NCBI RefSeq assembly: GCF_013416775.1 | Contig: NZ_SZVI01000013.1 | Location: 744,001-808,000, forward strand | DNA: 64,000 bases | From: Rhodoferax sp. BLA1 | GTDB taxonomy: Bacteria > Pseudomonadota > Gammaproteobacteria > Burkholderiales > Burkholderiaceae_C | Direction of reading: 5' to 3' | Shown here: positions 25,051 to 34,406 of the stretch, in pieces | Layout: each line of letters opens with the position of its first letter | Numbering within the stretch: position 1 is the first letter of the stretch | Position numbers and translations under genes: made by a program | Notes under the pieces: generated by a model | Database searches by the model: none | Seen by the model: the letters and a program-made list of their open reading frames with translations, nothing else | What the model was told of the DNA's origin: nothing

Positions 25051-26474
25051 GAGCTGCAACGTTCAAACGTCTTGCCAAGAGTATTCCTGCGCAGTGGCTT
25101 CCCTTTGCGGATGTGGCCAGTGCGGGTTTGCCGCTGTCTCGCCTTTTGCGTTTGTCGTTATTCAAAGTCACGATGGGCATCACCACAGCACTCCTGATTG
25201 GTACGCTCAACCGGGTCATGATTGTTGAACTGGGTGTGGCAGCATCGTTGGTGTCACTGATGCTGGCACTTCCACTTCTGGTGGCACCATTCCGTGCGGT
25301 CACGGGTTACCAATCAGATACGCATCAGTCGGCTTTTGGTTGGAAACGTGTTCCTTATATGTGGGGCGGAACACTCGTCCAGTTTCTCGGGCTCGCCTTT
25401 ATGCCCTTTGCCTTGTTGGCGCTGACCGGTCAGGGGGAGCGGCCTCTGCCACCCTGGCTGGCGCAAGGTGTCGCAGCCATGGCCTTTTTGATGGTCGGTG
25501 CGGGACTACAAACCTCCCAAACCGCCGGGCTGGCACTTGCCACGGATCAGGCCAGTGAAGAGACACGTCCAAGGGTCGTCGCCTTGATGTACATCATGCT
25601 GCTGGTGGGCGCCGTGGGCGGCAGTCTGGTTTTCAGCGTCCTGCTGACTGACTTCAGTGCCCAACGGCTGGTTCAAGTCGTTCAGGGGACAGCCATGGTT
25701 GTTTTGATCTTGAACGCATTTGCCCTGTGGAAACAAGAACCTCGCAATCCACAACGTGCTGCGGCACGAAAACAGACACCCAGACCACCGTTCAAAGAGG
25801 TATGGACGCATTTCATCAATTTGCCCAACGCACGGCGTTTTTTGTGGACCACGGGTCTGGGAACCATGGCGTTCAACATGCAGGATATCGTGCTGGAACC
25901 ATACGGGGGTGAGATCTTGCATCTATCGGTGGGGGCCACAAGTGCCTTGACCGCGATGCTGGCCGGTGGTGGCTTGATGGGCTTTTTGCTGGCCGGTCGC
26001 CAACTGGCCCGAGGCATGGATCCTTTGTTGCTGGCGGCGTTCGGCGCCATGATTGGCATACCCGCTTTTTCTGCCGTCATCTTTTCTGCACCGCTTGAAG
26101 CTGGCTGGTTGTTTCGCCTTGGCGCTTTGGGTATCGGCATGGGTGGCGGGCTGTTTGCCGTTGGCACATTGTTCACCGCCATGCGCCTGGATGGTGGTGG
26201 TTATGTGGGCTTGGCACTCGGAGCTTGGGGTGCCGTGCAATCGACCGCTGCAGGATTGGCCATGTTTTTTGGTGGCGCGTTGCGTGACCTGGTGACGCAA
26301 TTGACCGCTGGTGGCGCTTTTGGCACGGCCTTCGCGGTGCCGTCGGTTGGTTACAGCGTGGTTTACCACGTTGAAATGCTGTTGTTGTTTGTCACGCTCA
26401 TTGCCGTTGGCCCCTTGGTCAGACACGGCGTCCGCACCACAAACAACATCCAGATTGCCCCTGTTATTCAGTAG
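25047..26474 (+). CDS. lhaA: Light-harvesting complex 1 assembly MFS protein LhaA
   Basis: A 475-residue BCD-family major facilitator with about 12 spans, between bchM and puhA as in other purple bacteria. GTG 25047 (VRAATFKRLAKSIPAQW) overlaps the bchM stop; the frame is open further upstream but inside bchM. Shared family motifs are LIGTLNRVMIVELGV, RVPYMWGGTLVQFLG and DIVLEPYGGEIL. LhaA assists LH1 assembly and may pass bacteriochlorophyll from BchG. It is closely similar in layout to PucC at 32985. Confidence 0.93.
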   Translation: MRAATFKRLAKSIPAQWLPFADVASAGLPLSRLLRLSLFKVTMGITTALLIGTLNRVMIVELGVAASLVSLMLALPLLVAPFRAVTGYQSDTHQSAFGWKRVPYMWGGTLVQFLGLAFMPFALLALTGQGERPLPPWLAQGVAAMAFLMVGAGLQTSQTAGLALATDQASEETRPRVVALMYIMLLVGAVGGSLVFSVLLTDFSAQRLVQVVQGTAMVVLILNAFALWKQEPRNPQRAAARKQTPRPPFKEVWTHFINLPNARRFLWTTGLGTMAFNMQDIVLEPYGGEILHLSVGATSALTAMLAGGGLMGFLLAGRQLARGMDPLLLAAFGAMIGIPAFSAVIFSAPLEAGWLFRLGALGIGMGGGLFAVGTLFTAMRLDGGGYVGLALGAWGAVQSTAAGLAMFFGGALRDLVTQLTAGGAFGTAFAVPSVGYSVVYHVEMLLLFVTLIAVGPLVRHGVRTTNNIQIAPVIQ

Positions 26475-26494
26475 ATTTTTTGAAGGAGTTGACC

Positions 26495-27259
26495 ATGGAA
26501 ATTGGTGGTTTCACACAATCTTTCGACGTAGCACAGCTCGTGCTTTACGTTTTTTGGGCATTTTTTGCCGGCCTGATTTATTACCTGCAAAGGGAGGCGC
26601 ACCGCGAGGGTTATCCCATGGACCCTGGACGCGTCAATGGCCCGGTGACAACCGGCTGGCCTTTGGTGCAGCCCAAAACCTACAAAATGCGCCATGGCCC
26701 CGACATGGTTGCACCCAACCCTGATCGACCCGACGGCGAGTTCTCCTTTGAACCAGGCAACAACCCCTGGAGCGGTGGCAATATCGTGCCAAAAGGTGAC
26801 CCTCTGCTCGCCGGTGTGGGTCCTGGTGCATGGGCCATGCGCGCTGATGAGCCTGATCTCACTTACGAAGGCGCACCCAAAATTGTTCCTTTGCGGGTTG
26901 CCAAGGACTACAACGTCGCCAAGCAGAACATCGATCCTCGCGGCCTTCAGGTGATTGGCGCGGACAAGGAAAGTGCGGGTCAAGTGTGCGATATGTGGGT
27001 TGACCAGTCGGAATCCATCTTCCGCTACATTGAAGTGGCACTGAAGGGTTCTGAGGCTCGCGTTTTGATCCCGATGAATTTCGCCCGGATCAACAAGGAA
27101 GGGGTTCATGTGAACGCCTTGATGTCCTACCAGTTTGGTAATGTTCCTAAGACACGGTTGCCAGAGCAGATCACGCTCTTGGAAGAAGAAAAAATCATGG
27201 GCTATTTTGGGGCAGGCCTGCTTTACGCCCATCCCAGTCGGCAGGAACCTTTGCTGTGA
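26495..27259 (+). CDS. puhA: Photosynthetic reaction centre H subunit
   Basis: A 254-residue protein with a single N-terminal membrane helix (VLYVFWAFFAGLIYYLQREAHREGYP) and a cytoplasmic PRC-barrel domain. ATG 26495 (MEIGGFTQSFDVAQ) has AAGGAG upstream. Family marks are YKMRHGPDMVAPNPDRPDGE and GVGPGAWAMRAD. It caps RC-L/M and helps proton delivery to QB. Its stop overlaps the puhB GTG. Confidence 0.97.
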   Translation: MEIGGFTQSFDVAQLVLYVFWAFFAGLIYYLQREAHREGYPMDPGRVNGPVTTGWPLVQPKTYKMRHGPDMVAPNPDRPDGEFSFEPGNNPWSGGNIVPKGDPLLAGVGPGAWAMRADEPDLTYEGAPKIVPLRVAKDYNVAKQNIDPRGLQVIGADKESAGQVCDMWVDQSESIFRYIEVALKGSEARVLIPMNFARINKEGVHVNALMSYQFGNVPKTRLPEQITLLEEEKIMGYFGAGLLYAHPSRQEPLL

Positions 27260-27918
27260 TTGCAACCCATGAGCATGAGTTCGAGGCAGCTCCAGGGCTG
27301 CCCGAGCCCTTGCCTCCTGGCGAAAAAATGCTTTGGCAGGGAGCGCCGCAATGGCGGCAGTTGGCATTACATGCGTTTCATGTTCGCAAAATTGCGATCT
27401 ACTTTCTGATCATGTGGGTGATCCAGCTCGCTTACTTGTTGGACAGCCATGCTGGCAACCACGAGATAGCCATCTCCCTCGTCAAGAGTTTTCTGACCGG
27501 GTCCGTGGCCTTGGTGCTGCTGAGTTCCGTTGCTTGGTTTTCTAGCAAAACCACGGTGTACACCATTACCGACAAGCGGGTTGTGATGCGCGTGGGCATG
27601 GTTCTCACACTCACCTTCAACTTGCCACACAAACGTATTGCGTCAGCTTCTTTGAAGAACGTTCATGGCGCCTCTGGTGACATCGCCTTGAGTCTTTATC
27701 CCAGTGATCGTATTGCTTGGATGCATCTGTGGCCACATGCCCGTGCATGGCGTTTGACCCAGCCGGAACCCGCGCTTCGTTGCATCCCAGATGCCCAGGC
27801 TGTTGGCAAGATCCTGTTGGCCGCCTGGAGTCAAGAACGGGCAACAGAACGGGTCGTGGCTCAAAGCGTTCCATCGCCGACCCAATCAGAGCAACAACAA
27901 GAAGGTTTGCCCGCATGA
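27256..27918 (+). CDS. puhB: Reaction-centre assembly protein PuhB
   Basis: A 220-residue membrane protein with a PH-like domain, starting GTG within the puhA stop. It shows LPPGEKMLWQGAPQWRQLALHAFHVRKIAIYF at the N-terminus, two or three spans, then TVYTITDKRVVMRVGMVLTLTFNLP, typical of bacterial PH domains. PuhB is needed for efficient reaction-centre assembly in Rhodobacter. An ATGA overlap leads to puhC. Confidence 0.92.
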   Translation: MIATHEHEFEAAPGLPEPLPPGEKMLWQGAPQWRQLALHAFHVRKIAIYFLIMWVIQLAYLLDSHAGNHEIAISLVKSFLTGSVALVLLSSVAWFSSKTTVYTITDKRVVMRVGMVLTLTFNLPHKRIASASLKNVHGASGDIALSLYPSDRIAWMHLWPHARAWRLTQPEPALRCIPDAQAVGKILLAAWSQERATERVVAQSVPSPTQSEQQQEGLPA

Positions 27919-28361
27919 ATGGCCCCATGCCTTCAGGAAACATGAAGCCCCCCATTCGCAAACCGATTGGGTATTTACTGGCTTTCCTGGGTCTCGTCCT
28001 GTGCCTGGTGGCTTTCGCGCGCTATCAGGGGCTTACATGGACGGTCGAGGATGCACCAATACTGTGGCAGCGCGACCTGGTGTTCGCGGATACGCCCGAT
28101 GGACAGATTGTCGCAATTGATAGTTTTGATAGCAAAGAAGTGATGGTATTCAAGGGCGAACAAGGGTTTTTACGTGGAACCCTTCGCGCACTTGCGCGCG
28201 AGAGAAAGCGTCGCGGCATGGGGCCGGAAGCGCCTTTTCGGGTGATTGAACACACGGATGGCAGGCTCACCCTGCTTGACCCCAGTACCACACAGCGCAT
28301 CGATCTGGAGTCTTTTGGACCGGTCAATGCAGCTATATTTCGAAATCTCAAGCATCCGTAG
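27915..28361 (+). CDS. puhC: Photosynthetic complex assembly protein PuhC
   Basis: A 148-residue protein with one N-terminal span (IGYLLAFLGLVLCLVAFARY) and a periplasmic domain containing RDLVFADTPDGQIVAID and VFKGEQGFLRGTLRALARER, the latter strongly conserved in PuhC. ATG 27915 overlaps the puhB stop. PuhC affects LH1 organisation around the reaction centre. An 18-bp gap separates it from acsF. Confidence 0.92.
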   Translation: MNGPMPSGNMKPPIRKPIGYLLAFLGLVLCLVAFARYQGLTWTVEDAPILWQRDLVFADTPDGQIVAIDSFDSKEVMVFKGEQGFLRGTLRALARERKRRGMGPEAPFRVIEHTDGRLTLLDPSTTQRIDLESFGPVNAAIFRNLKHP

Positions 28362-28379
28362 TCAACCAACATACGCTCT

Positions 28380-29459
28380 ATGAACACACTCGTGCAACGT
28401 ATCGAAACAGCGAAAGATGCGAACCAGAAGGCGGTACAAAGCAGCATGCTGAGTCCGCGTTTCTACACCACTGACTTTGCAGAGATCAACCGCTTCAACA
28501 TTGAACCGCTGCGCAAAGAGTGGGACATCATGATGCGTGAGTACGAGGGGGACAACAACCACGACCACTTCCAACGTGATGCCAGTTTTGCCGATGAGGT
28601 GGCGCAAACGATGCCTCAACTCTCCAAGGAGATGCGCCAAGAGTTCATCGACTTTCTGGTGAGTTCACTCACATCAGAGTACTCGGGTTGTATCCTGTAC
28701 AACGAGATTCGTAAAAACATCACCAACCCGGATCTGAAGCAACTGATGACGTTTATGGCCCGTGACGAGGCACGTCACGCGGGATTCATCAATCAGTCCT
28801 TGCGCGACTTTGACCTGGGCATCGATTTGGGAAATTTGAAGCGTGAGAAGGCCTACACCTTTTTCAAACCCAAATACATCCTGTACGCCACCTACTTGTC
28901 GGAAAAAATTGGGTACGCCAGGTACATCACCATCTTTCGTCATCTGGAACGCCATCCAGACAAACGCTTTCATCCGATCTTTCGCTGGTTCGAGCGTTGG
29001 TGCAACGATGAGTTTCGTCACGGCGAGTCATTTGCACTGATCATCCGCGCCAATCCGCACCTGCTAAGGGGTGGCAATGTGTTGAGGATCCGCTTTTTCC
29101 TGTTGGCCGTTTATGCCACCATGTATGTGCGTGACCACACCCGCCCCATGTTGCATGAGGCCATGGGCCTGGACTCTGCAAGCTATGACTACGCGGTGTT
29201 TGACATCACCACAAAAATCACCCAGCAGGTCTTTCCCATTGCCCTGGATACCGACAATCCAAAATTTCGCGCGGGGCTTGCCAAACTGTTCACCATCTCC
29301 AAGGCCAATGACTTGGCCAAAAAACAAGGGGGATTCGTCGGAAAACTGAAGCAGGCTTGGTTCATGTCGCGGGCTGTCCTGGTTTTCGGCAAACTGTATC
29401 TGTTGCCCATCAAACGCCAGGAGCTGACTGCAGACGTGCGAATGGAACCCGTGTGGTGA
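28380..29459 (+). CDS. acsF: Aerobic Mg-protoporphyrin IX monomethyl ester cyclase
   Basis: A 359-residue diiron oxygenase that forms ring E using O2. Iron-ligand motifs DEARH (in [17 protein letters not shown]) and [10 protein letters not shown] are clear, and the start [19 protein letters not shown] leads into [13 protein letters not shown]. AcsF was first characterised in Rubrivivax gelatinosus; the anaerobic BchE route is absent from this window. Its stop overlaps the puhE GTG. Confidence 0.97.
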   Translation: MNTLVQRIETAKDANQKAVQSSMLSPRFYTTDFAEINRFNIEPLRKEWDIMMREYEGDNNHDHFQRDASFADEVAQTMPQLSKEMRQEFIDFLVSSLTSEYSGCILYNEIRKNITNPDLKQLMTFMARDEARHAGFINQSLRDFDLGIDLGNLKREKAYTFFKPKYILYATYLSEKIGYARYITIFRHLERHPDKRFHPIFRWFERWCNDEFRHGESFALIIRANPHLLRGGNVLRIRFFLLAVYATMYVRDHTRPMLHEAMGLDSASYDYAVFDITTKITQQVFPIALDTDNPKFRAGLAKLFTISKANDLAKKQGGFVGKLKQAWFMSRAVLVFGKLYLLPIKRQELTADVRMEPVW

Positions 29460-30247
29460 ATGACACGCTTCTTGCATCTGGCTACGCCATTGTGTGCTGG
29501 TGGTTTGGTACGGGCATCATCTTGTGGCTTGACCGACTGCCACCCAGCAGCTTTCGCTGGAGTCTGGGGGGCTGGAGTGTGTTGTTGGTGCTGAGCTTCT
29601 TAGCCGTTGCTGAAAGCATGAAGAGCCTGAGCGTTGAAAACGCTTATTTGGGCTTTGGCAGTGTGATTGTGATGTGGGGTTGGCATGAACTGGCCTTTTT
29701 GACCGGCTGGCTGACCGGGCCCCGAAAAAAACCGTTGCAGCCTGGGGTGACGGGGTGGGCGCGGTTCAGACAATCATTGGATGTGATTTGGTACCACGAG
29801 ATAGCTTTGATCGTCAATTTTGCGGCCCTTTGCCTGATGCAAAGAGGACTACCCAACCACGTGGCACTTTGCACTTTCGCGGTGTTGTGGTGTATGCGTA
29901 TCAGCGGCAAATTGAACTTGTATTTCGGCGTACCGCAAAACGGTGCGCAATACCTTCCCAAACACTTGGCCTACCTTGCCAGCTATTTTCCAACCCGCGG
30001 TATCACAGCTTGGTTTGTGTTTTCTTTCAGCCTGGCATTGGCCGTGTGGATCTGGATTGTGGGTCAGGCGCAATTAGGGGTGGTTGAAGTCACCACTGGG
30101 TGGGTCTTGCTGGCCAGTCTTCTTGGCCTGGGTATCTTGGAGCACGCCATGATGGTTTTGCCTTGGCCACTCGAGCGTTTGTGGGGCTGGGCATTGAATA
30201 CGAAAAATAAGGTTGCACTGGACAGCGCAACATTGGATTCCAAATGA
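29456..30247 (+). CDS. puhE: Photosynthetic complex assembly protein PuhE
   Basis: A 263-residue DUF3623-type membrane protein with about seven spans. GTG 29456 ([20 protein letters not shown]) lies in the acsF stop; the frame is open further upstream but inside acsF. Typical segments are [29 protein letters not shown] and [13 protein letters not shown]. PuhE influences reaction-centre and bacteriochlorophyll levels; its chemistry is unknown. ATGA overlap with crtI. Confidence 0.92.
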   Translation: MNDTLLASGYAIVCWWFGTGIILWLDRLPPSSFRWSLGGWSVLLVLSFLAVAESMKSLSVENAYLGFGSVIVMWGWHELAFLTGWLTGPRKKPLQPGVTGWARFRQSLDVIWYHEIALIVNFAALCLMQRGLPNHVALCTFAVLWCMRISGKLNLYFGVPQNGAQYLPKHLAYLASYFPTRGITAWFVFSFSLALAVWIWIVGQAQLGVVEVTTGWVLLASLLGLGILEHAMMVLPWPLERLWGWALNTKNKVALDSATLDSK

Positions 30248-31785
30248 ACGCATTTTCAAATATACAAACTGCCGCACCCACAGAGGATGTGACTGCGGAC
30301 AAAAGACCAACGGCCATCGTTATTGGTACGGGTTTTGGCGGCTTGGCAGCAGCCGTGCGCTTGAGCTGCAAGGGGTATCGGGTTCAAGTCTTGGAGAAGC
30401 AGGATCAGCCTGGTGGTCGAGCGGCTGTCTGGCGACGCGACGGATTTACCTTTGATGCGGGGCCAACCATCGTGACCGCGCCGTACATGCTGGAAGAATT
30501 GTGGGAGATGTGCGGACGTCGATTCTCTGACGATGTCACACTGGTCCCAGTGGCACCTTTTTACCGGATTCGGTATGACGATGGCAGTCACTTTGACTAT
30601 GGCAAAGACCAGCAGGCCAATCGTGAACAGGTCAAAAAAATCAGCCCGTCGGACCTAGCCGGCTACGAGGCCTTTATCAAGGAAGCGGAGCGGTGTTATC
30701 AGCTGGGTTTCCTGGAACTGGGCAGCATTGTTTACGACAGCCCTAGTGATTTGATTCGCGCCATCCCCAATATGCTGAGGCTACGCGGCTGGCGCAGCAT
30801 CTATTCGATGGTCTCGAGCTATATGGCGCATCCCAAACTGCGGGCCGCTTTTACACTGCAGTCGCTGCTGATTGGGGGAAATCCGCTGAGCGTCACAGGT
30901 ATCTACGCGCTGATCAATGCGCTGGAACGGCGCTTTGGCGCCCATTGGGCGATGGGTGGGACCGGTTCGCTGGTGCAGGGGCTGGTCGGCTTGCTGGATC
31001 AACGCCAAGTTCCCATTCGCTACAAGGCAGACGTACGCCGCATCCTGGTCGACCAAGGCAGAGCCACTGGCGTCGAGTTAGCCAACGGAGAACGCATATC
31101 GGGCGACATTGTGGTCAGCAACGGGGACACAGCGTGGACCTACCGTTATCTGGTCGATGCCAAAGATCGACCCCATTGGACGGACAGCCGAATCGAGGAC
31201 AAGAAGTACTCCATGGGTTTGTTTGTCTGGTACTTTGGCACCAACAAAAAGTACAGCGATGTCCCCCACCACACGATGGTGCTTGGTCCGCGTTATCAGG
31301 AGTTGCTCGACGATATTTTTAAACGCAAACATCTGGCCGACGACTTCAGTTTGTACCTGCATCGGCCGACTGCCACTGATCCGGGCATGGCGCCAGAGGG
31401 CTGCGATACTTTTTACGCCTTGTCACCCGTGCCGCATCTCGACAGTGGCACCGATTGGAAGGTGGAAGGTGAAATCTACCGGCAGAAGATTGAAAAGCGC
31501 CTGAGTGAAACGATTCTGCCCAACCTCAAAGCGCACATCGTCACCTCTCACTTCACCACGCCGCAGGATTTCCACGACCGCCTGTTGTCTTACAAGGGTG
31601 CGGGTTTTGGCATGGAACCCTTGTTATTACAAAGTGCCTATTTCCGTCCGCACAACCGCAGCGAGGATGTCAAAGGCCTCTTCATGGTTGGTGCAGGAAC
31701 GCACCCAGGTGCGGGCGTTCCTGGTGTCCTGATGTCCGCCAAAGCGCTTGAACAGGTAGTTCCTCATGTCAACAGTTTCTCTTGA
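30244..31785 (+). CDS. crtI: Phytoene desaturase
   Basis: A 513-residue FAD-dependent desaturase converting phytoene to neurosporene (and lycopene in some betaproteobacteria). It has the N-terminal fold IVIGTGFGGLAAAVRLSCKG followed by QPGGRAAVWRRDGFTFDAGPT, and the C-terminal family signature GAGTHPGAGVPGVLMSAKALEQ. The first 25 residues are variable. The number of desaturation steps cannot be read from sequence alone; the crtC/D/A set implies neurosporene as the main product. It overlaps crtB by 20 bp. Confidence 0.97.
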   Translation: MNAFSNIQTAAPTEDVTADKRPTAIVIGTGFGGLAAAVRLSCKGYRVQVLEKQDQPGGRAAVWRRDGFTFDAGPTIVTAPYMLEELWEMCGRRFSDDVTLVPVAPFYRIRYDDGSHFDYGKDQQANREQVKKISPSDLAGYEAFIKEAERCYQLGFLELGSIVYDSPSDLIRAIPNMLRLRGWRSIYSMVSSYMAHPKLRAAFTLQSLLIGGNPLSVTGIYALINALERRFGAHWAMGGTGSLVQGLVGLLDQRQVPIRYKADVRRILVDQGRATGVELANGERISGDIVVSNGDTAWTYRYLVDAKDRPHWTDSRIEDKKYSMGLFVWYFGTNKKYSDVPHHTMVLGPRYQELLDDIFKRKHLADDFSLYLHRPTATDPGMAPEGCDTFYALSPVPHLDSGTDWKVEGEIYRQKIEKRLSETILPNLKAHIVTSHFTTPQDFHDRLLSYKGAGFGMEPLLLQSAYFRPHNRSEDVKGLFMVGAGTHPGAGVPGVLMSAKALEQVVPHVNSFS

Positions 31786-32830
31786 CTACGATTCACGCGA
31801 CCTGAAGGCCTGCATCGCCATGATGAAAGGCGGATCGAAGACGTTTTTCGCTGCCAGTCGTCTGTTGCCCATGCGCGTACGTGCTGCAGCAGTTGCGTTG
31901 TATGCCTTTTGTCGCGTGGCGGATGATTTGGTTGACCAAGGGGGAGATGTCCATGCCAATTTATCGGTTTTAAGACAGCGGCTGGACCAAATTTATTCTG
32001 GCAACCCATCCGAGTTCGTCGAAGACCAAGCCCTGACACTGGTTGTCCAACAGTATCAACTGCCTCGTTTATTTCTAGACGCTTTGCTCGAAGGTTTCGA
32101 GTGGGATGCGCTTGGGCACCGATACCAGACCTTAGAAGACCTTCAGTCTTATGCCGCGCGGGTTGCGGGTACGGTGGGGGCAATGATGTGCTGGATCATG
32201 GGTTCCAAATCGACCACGACGTTGGCAAGAGCATGCGAACTGGGTGTCGCCATGCAACTCACGAATATTGCACGTGATATTGGCGAAGATGCCCGCAACG
32301 GCAGAATCTATTTGCCTTTGGACTGGATGGCAACGGCTGGTATCAACTTGGAAGAATGGCTTAAAAATCCAAAGCCAACTGCTGAAGTCAAAGTTCTGAT
32401 ATCACGCCTCTTGGAGGAAGCAGACCTGCTGTATCGCAGATCACAATCTGGCATCGCAGAATTGCCGCCTGATTGCAGGGCAGCCATACTTGCTGCCAGT
32501 TCAATATATGGAGAAATAGGCGCACAACTCAGGCGAGAAGGCCTGGACTCCATCACACGGCGAACGATTGTCAGCACAACGCGCAAGCTTGTTTTGCTCG
32601 CCTCCGCTTGGACACAGGTGAGGTGGATCTACGTAGACACCCAACAGCCAAGTCCCTTGAAAGCCATTAGTTTTCTGGTTGAAAACTGCCAAAAAAACCT
32701 TAACGATCGAAATACCCCCAACTATTCTCCAAACAGGGCCATGTCACAGAAGATCGAATGGGTTTTAGGATTGTTCGAACGACTTGAGAACGAAAGAATC
32801 GGACGCAAGCCGATCGAACTATCAGATTGA
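31766..32830 (+). CDS. crtB: Phytoene synthase
   Basis: A 354-residue squalene/phytoene synthase condensing two GGPP molecules. Motifs are MMKGGSKTFFAASRLLP, the first Asp-rich YAFCRVADDLVDQGG and the second MQLTNIARDIGEDARNGRIYLP. It is the last gene of the plus-strand bchF-crtB chain and ends 2 bp from the stop of a convergent small membrane-peptide gene. Confidence 0.97.
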   Translation: MSTVSLDYDSRDLKACIAMMKGGSKTFFAASRLLPMRVRAAAVALYAFCRVADDLVDQGGDVHANLSVLRQRLDQIYSGNPSEFVEDQALTLVVQQYQLPRLFLDALLEGFEWDALGHRYQTLEDLQSYAARVAGTVGAMMCWIMGSKSTTTLARACELGVAMQLTNIARDIGEDARNGRIYLPLDWMATAGINLEEWLKNPKPTAEVKVLISRLLEEADLLYRRSQSGIAELPPDCRAAILAASSIYGEIGAQLRREGLDSITRRTIVSTTRKLVLLASAWTQVRWIYVDTQQPSPLKAISFLVENCQKNLNDRNTPNYSPNRAMSQKIEWVLGLFERLENERIGRKPIELSD

Positions 32831-32832
32831 AT

Positions 32833-32925
32833 TTATTTTTTATCGTCGGGCCGGTTTAACCAGTTCATAATCATGAACAAAATAAACACAACGTACATAA
32901 TAATCAAAATGGTGCTGGTTTTCAT
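32833..32925 (-). CDS. 30-residue single-span membrane peptide downstream of pucC, unidentified (candidate LH2-associated small subunit)
   Basis: ATG 32925 is preceded by AAGGAG at ideal spacing and opens a 30-codon frame: a short polar N-terminus (MKTSTI), a hydrophobic helix of about 17 residues (LIIMYVVFILFMIMNWL) and a charged tail, NRPDDKK. It lies 59 bp after pucC on the same strand, so it would be the fourth gene of pucBAC. In other purple bacteria tiny genes after pucC (pucD, pucE) or gamma subunits encode short peptides that stabilise LH2. I do not recognise this sequence; function is inferred from position and topology only. Confidence 0.6.
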   Translation of the reverse strand: MKTSTILIIMYVVFILFMIMNWLNRPDDKK

Positions 32926-32984
32926 ATTTTCTCCTTAAAGTTGAAGTTCACTTCTCTATCGACACGGGAATCAGATAATCAAGG

Positions 32985-34352
32985 CTAAAGTTTGGTTTCG
33001 CGACCAAGCAATGGGAGCATGATGACGATAGTCACACAAAGCAGCAGCAGTTCCAGCCCGTACACGGTATGGTAACCAGTGGGTGAGTCAGACCATTTGG
33101 CCACAGAATCTCTCAATATTCCTCCGAACGCCATGGCCATACCGGCAGCAGTCGCCTGAACAGCACCCCAAGTCCCCAAGGCCATGCCAACTTGATCTTT
33201 GGGTGCCAAGTTCATGGTAGAGGTCAATGTGCCATGGCTAAACAGGCCGGCGCCCAGACCTATTAAGAAAGTTCCGGAAGCAAATAACCAAGGGGCTTGT
33301 AAGTAACCCGAAATAATGATTGCACTAAATGCAGGAATCCCTACCCAGGCTCCTGCGCTGGCCATACGGAAAGGATCTGCACCGCGACTCAAAACACGAG
33401 ACGCCCAGCCAAACCCAATCAAACCACCAAACGCCAAAGTAGCGGTCAACGTTGTGGTTGCCGACACACTGAGGCCCAAAATTTCACCACCGTAGGGTTC
33501 AAGCAAAACATCTTCCATCGTAAACGCTGCCGTTCCACAACCCAACACCAATAGGCGCCTGACGGCATGACCACCTTTGCTGAAGCTGATCCACGACTCC
33601 CGAAAGCTCGGGTCCGCTACGGGCGCATTCTGTCGCACTGAATGCCTGGCCTCCTGCTTCCAAAGCGCCACAACATTCAAGCACATCGTAACGAGTGCCG
33701 CCCCCTGAATGACTTGAACCAAGCGGCCAGGACTATAGTCTGACAGCAGTTCACCGTAAATGAATGCGCTGCCGATCATGCCCACCAAAAGCATCACGTA
33801 CATCAGGCCAACCACTTTGGGTTGTGACTCGACTGGCGCCAAATCAGTCGCCAAAGCCAGACCCACTGTTTGGGTGGTATGCATGCCAGCCCCTACCAGC
33901 AAAAAGGCCACTCCCGCACCGATATACCCCACCCAAGGGGGTGCGTTCGCCGCTTCACCCGCGCCCGCAAGAACCAACAGCGCAAACGGCATGATGGCAA
34001 ACCCGCCAAACTGCAAAAGGGTACCCATCCAAATGAATGGCACTCTACGCCAGCCTAGCGCTGAACGGTGGTTGTCTGACTTGAACCCAATCAGAGCACG
34101 CAAAGGCGCGAATAACAACGGCAATCCGACCATGATGGACACCAAAGCGGACGGCACTTTGAGCTCGACAATCATGACCCGATTTAAGGTGCCGATCAGC
34201 ATGACCATTGCCATGCCTACTGAAATCTGAAACAACGACAACCTCAGCAACCTGGACAGAGGAAGATCGGGGGTAGCCGCGTCAGCAAAAGGCAGGTAGC
34301 GTGTTCCCGCTGCAGCCCATGCAAAAACCAGCTTTTGGCTAAATCTGTTCAT
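32985..34352 (-). CDS. pucC: Light-harvesting 2 assembly MFS protein PucC
   Basis: A 455-residue BCD-family major facilitator with about 12 spans, downstream of pucBA. It begins MNRFSQKLVFAWAAAGTRYLPFADAATPDLPLSRLL and shows LIGTLNRVMIVELKVPSALVS, RRVPFIWMGTLLQFGG and LLEPYGGEILGLS. It is needed for LH2 assembly in Rhodobacter. The ATG sits 2 bp after the T-run of a strong hairpin (34355-34390) and has no recognisable ribosome site, so expression is probably attenuated or a later start is used. Confidence 0.93.
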   Translation of the reverse strand: MNRFSQKLVFAWAAAGTRYLPFADAATPDLPLSRLLRLSLFQISVGMAMVMLIGTLNRVMIVELKVPSALVSIMVGLPLLFAPLRALIGFKSDNHRSALGWRRVPFIWMGTLLQFGGFAIMPFALLVLAGAGEAANAPPWVGYIGAGVAFLLVGAGMHTTQTVGLALATDLAPVESQPKVVGLMYVMLLVGMIGSAFIYGELLSDYSPGRLVQVIQGAALVTMCLNVVALWKQEARHSVRQNAPVADPSFRESWISFSKGGHAVRRLLVLGCGTAAFTMEDVLLEPYGGEILGLSVSATTTLTATLAFGGLIGFGWASRVLSRGADPFRMASAGAWVGIPAFSAIIISGYLQAPWLFASGTFLIGLGAGLFSHGTLTSTMNLAPKDQVGMALGTWGAVQATAAGMAMAFGGILRDSVAKWSDSPTGYHTVYGLELLLLCVTIVIMLPLLGRETKL

Positions 34353-34354
34353 TC

Positions 34355-34390
34355 AAAAAAAGGGACCGAGGCCTTACGACCTCGGTCTCT
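34355..34390 (-). terminator. Hairpin plus T7 between pucA and pucC
   Basis: On the minus strand, AGAGACCGAGG pairs with CCTCGGTCCCT (one G-U pair) around a short loop and is followed by seven T residues, then GAATG of the pucC start. This is a classic intrinsic terminator and may also stabilise the pucBA transcript. It predicts much more pucBA than pucC mRNA. Confidence 0.8.
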
Positions 34391-34406
34391 AAGCTCCATA
34401 CCTGCG

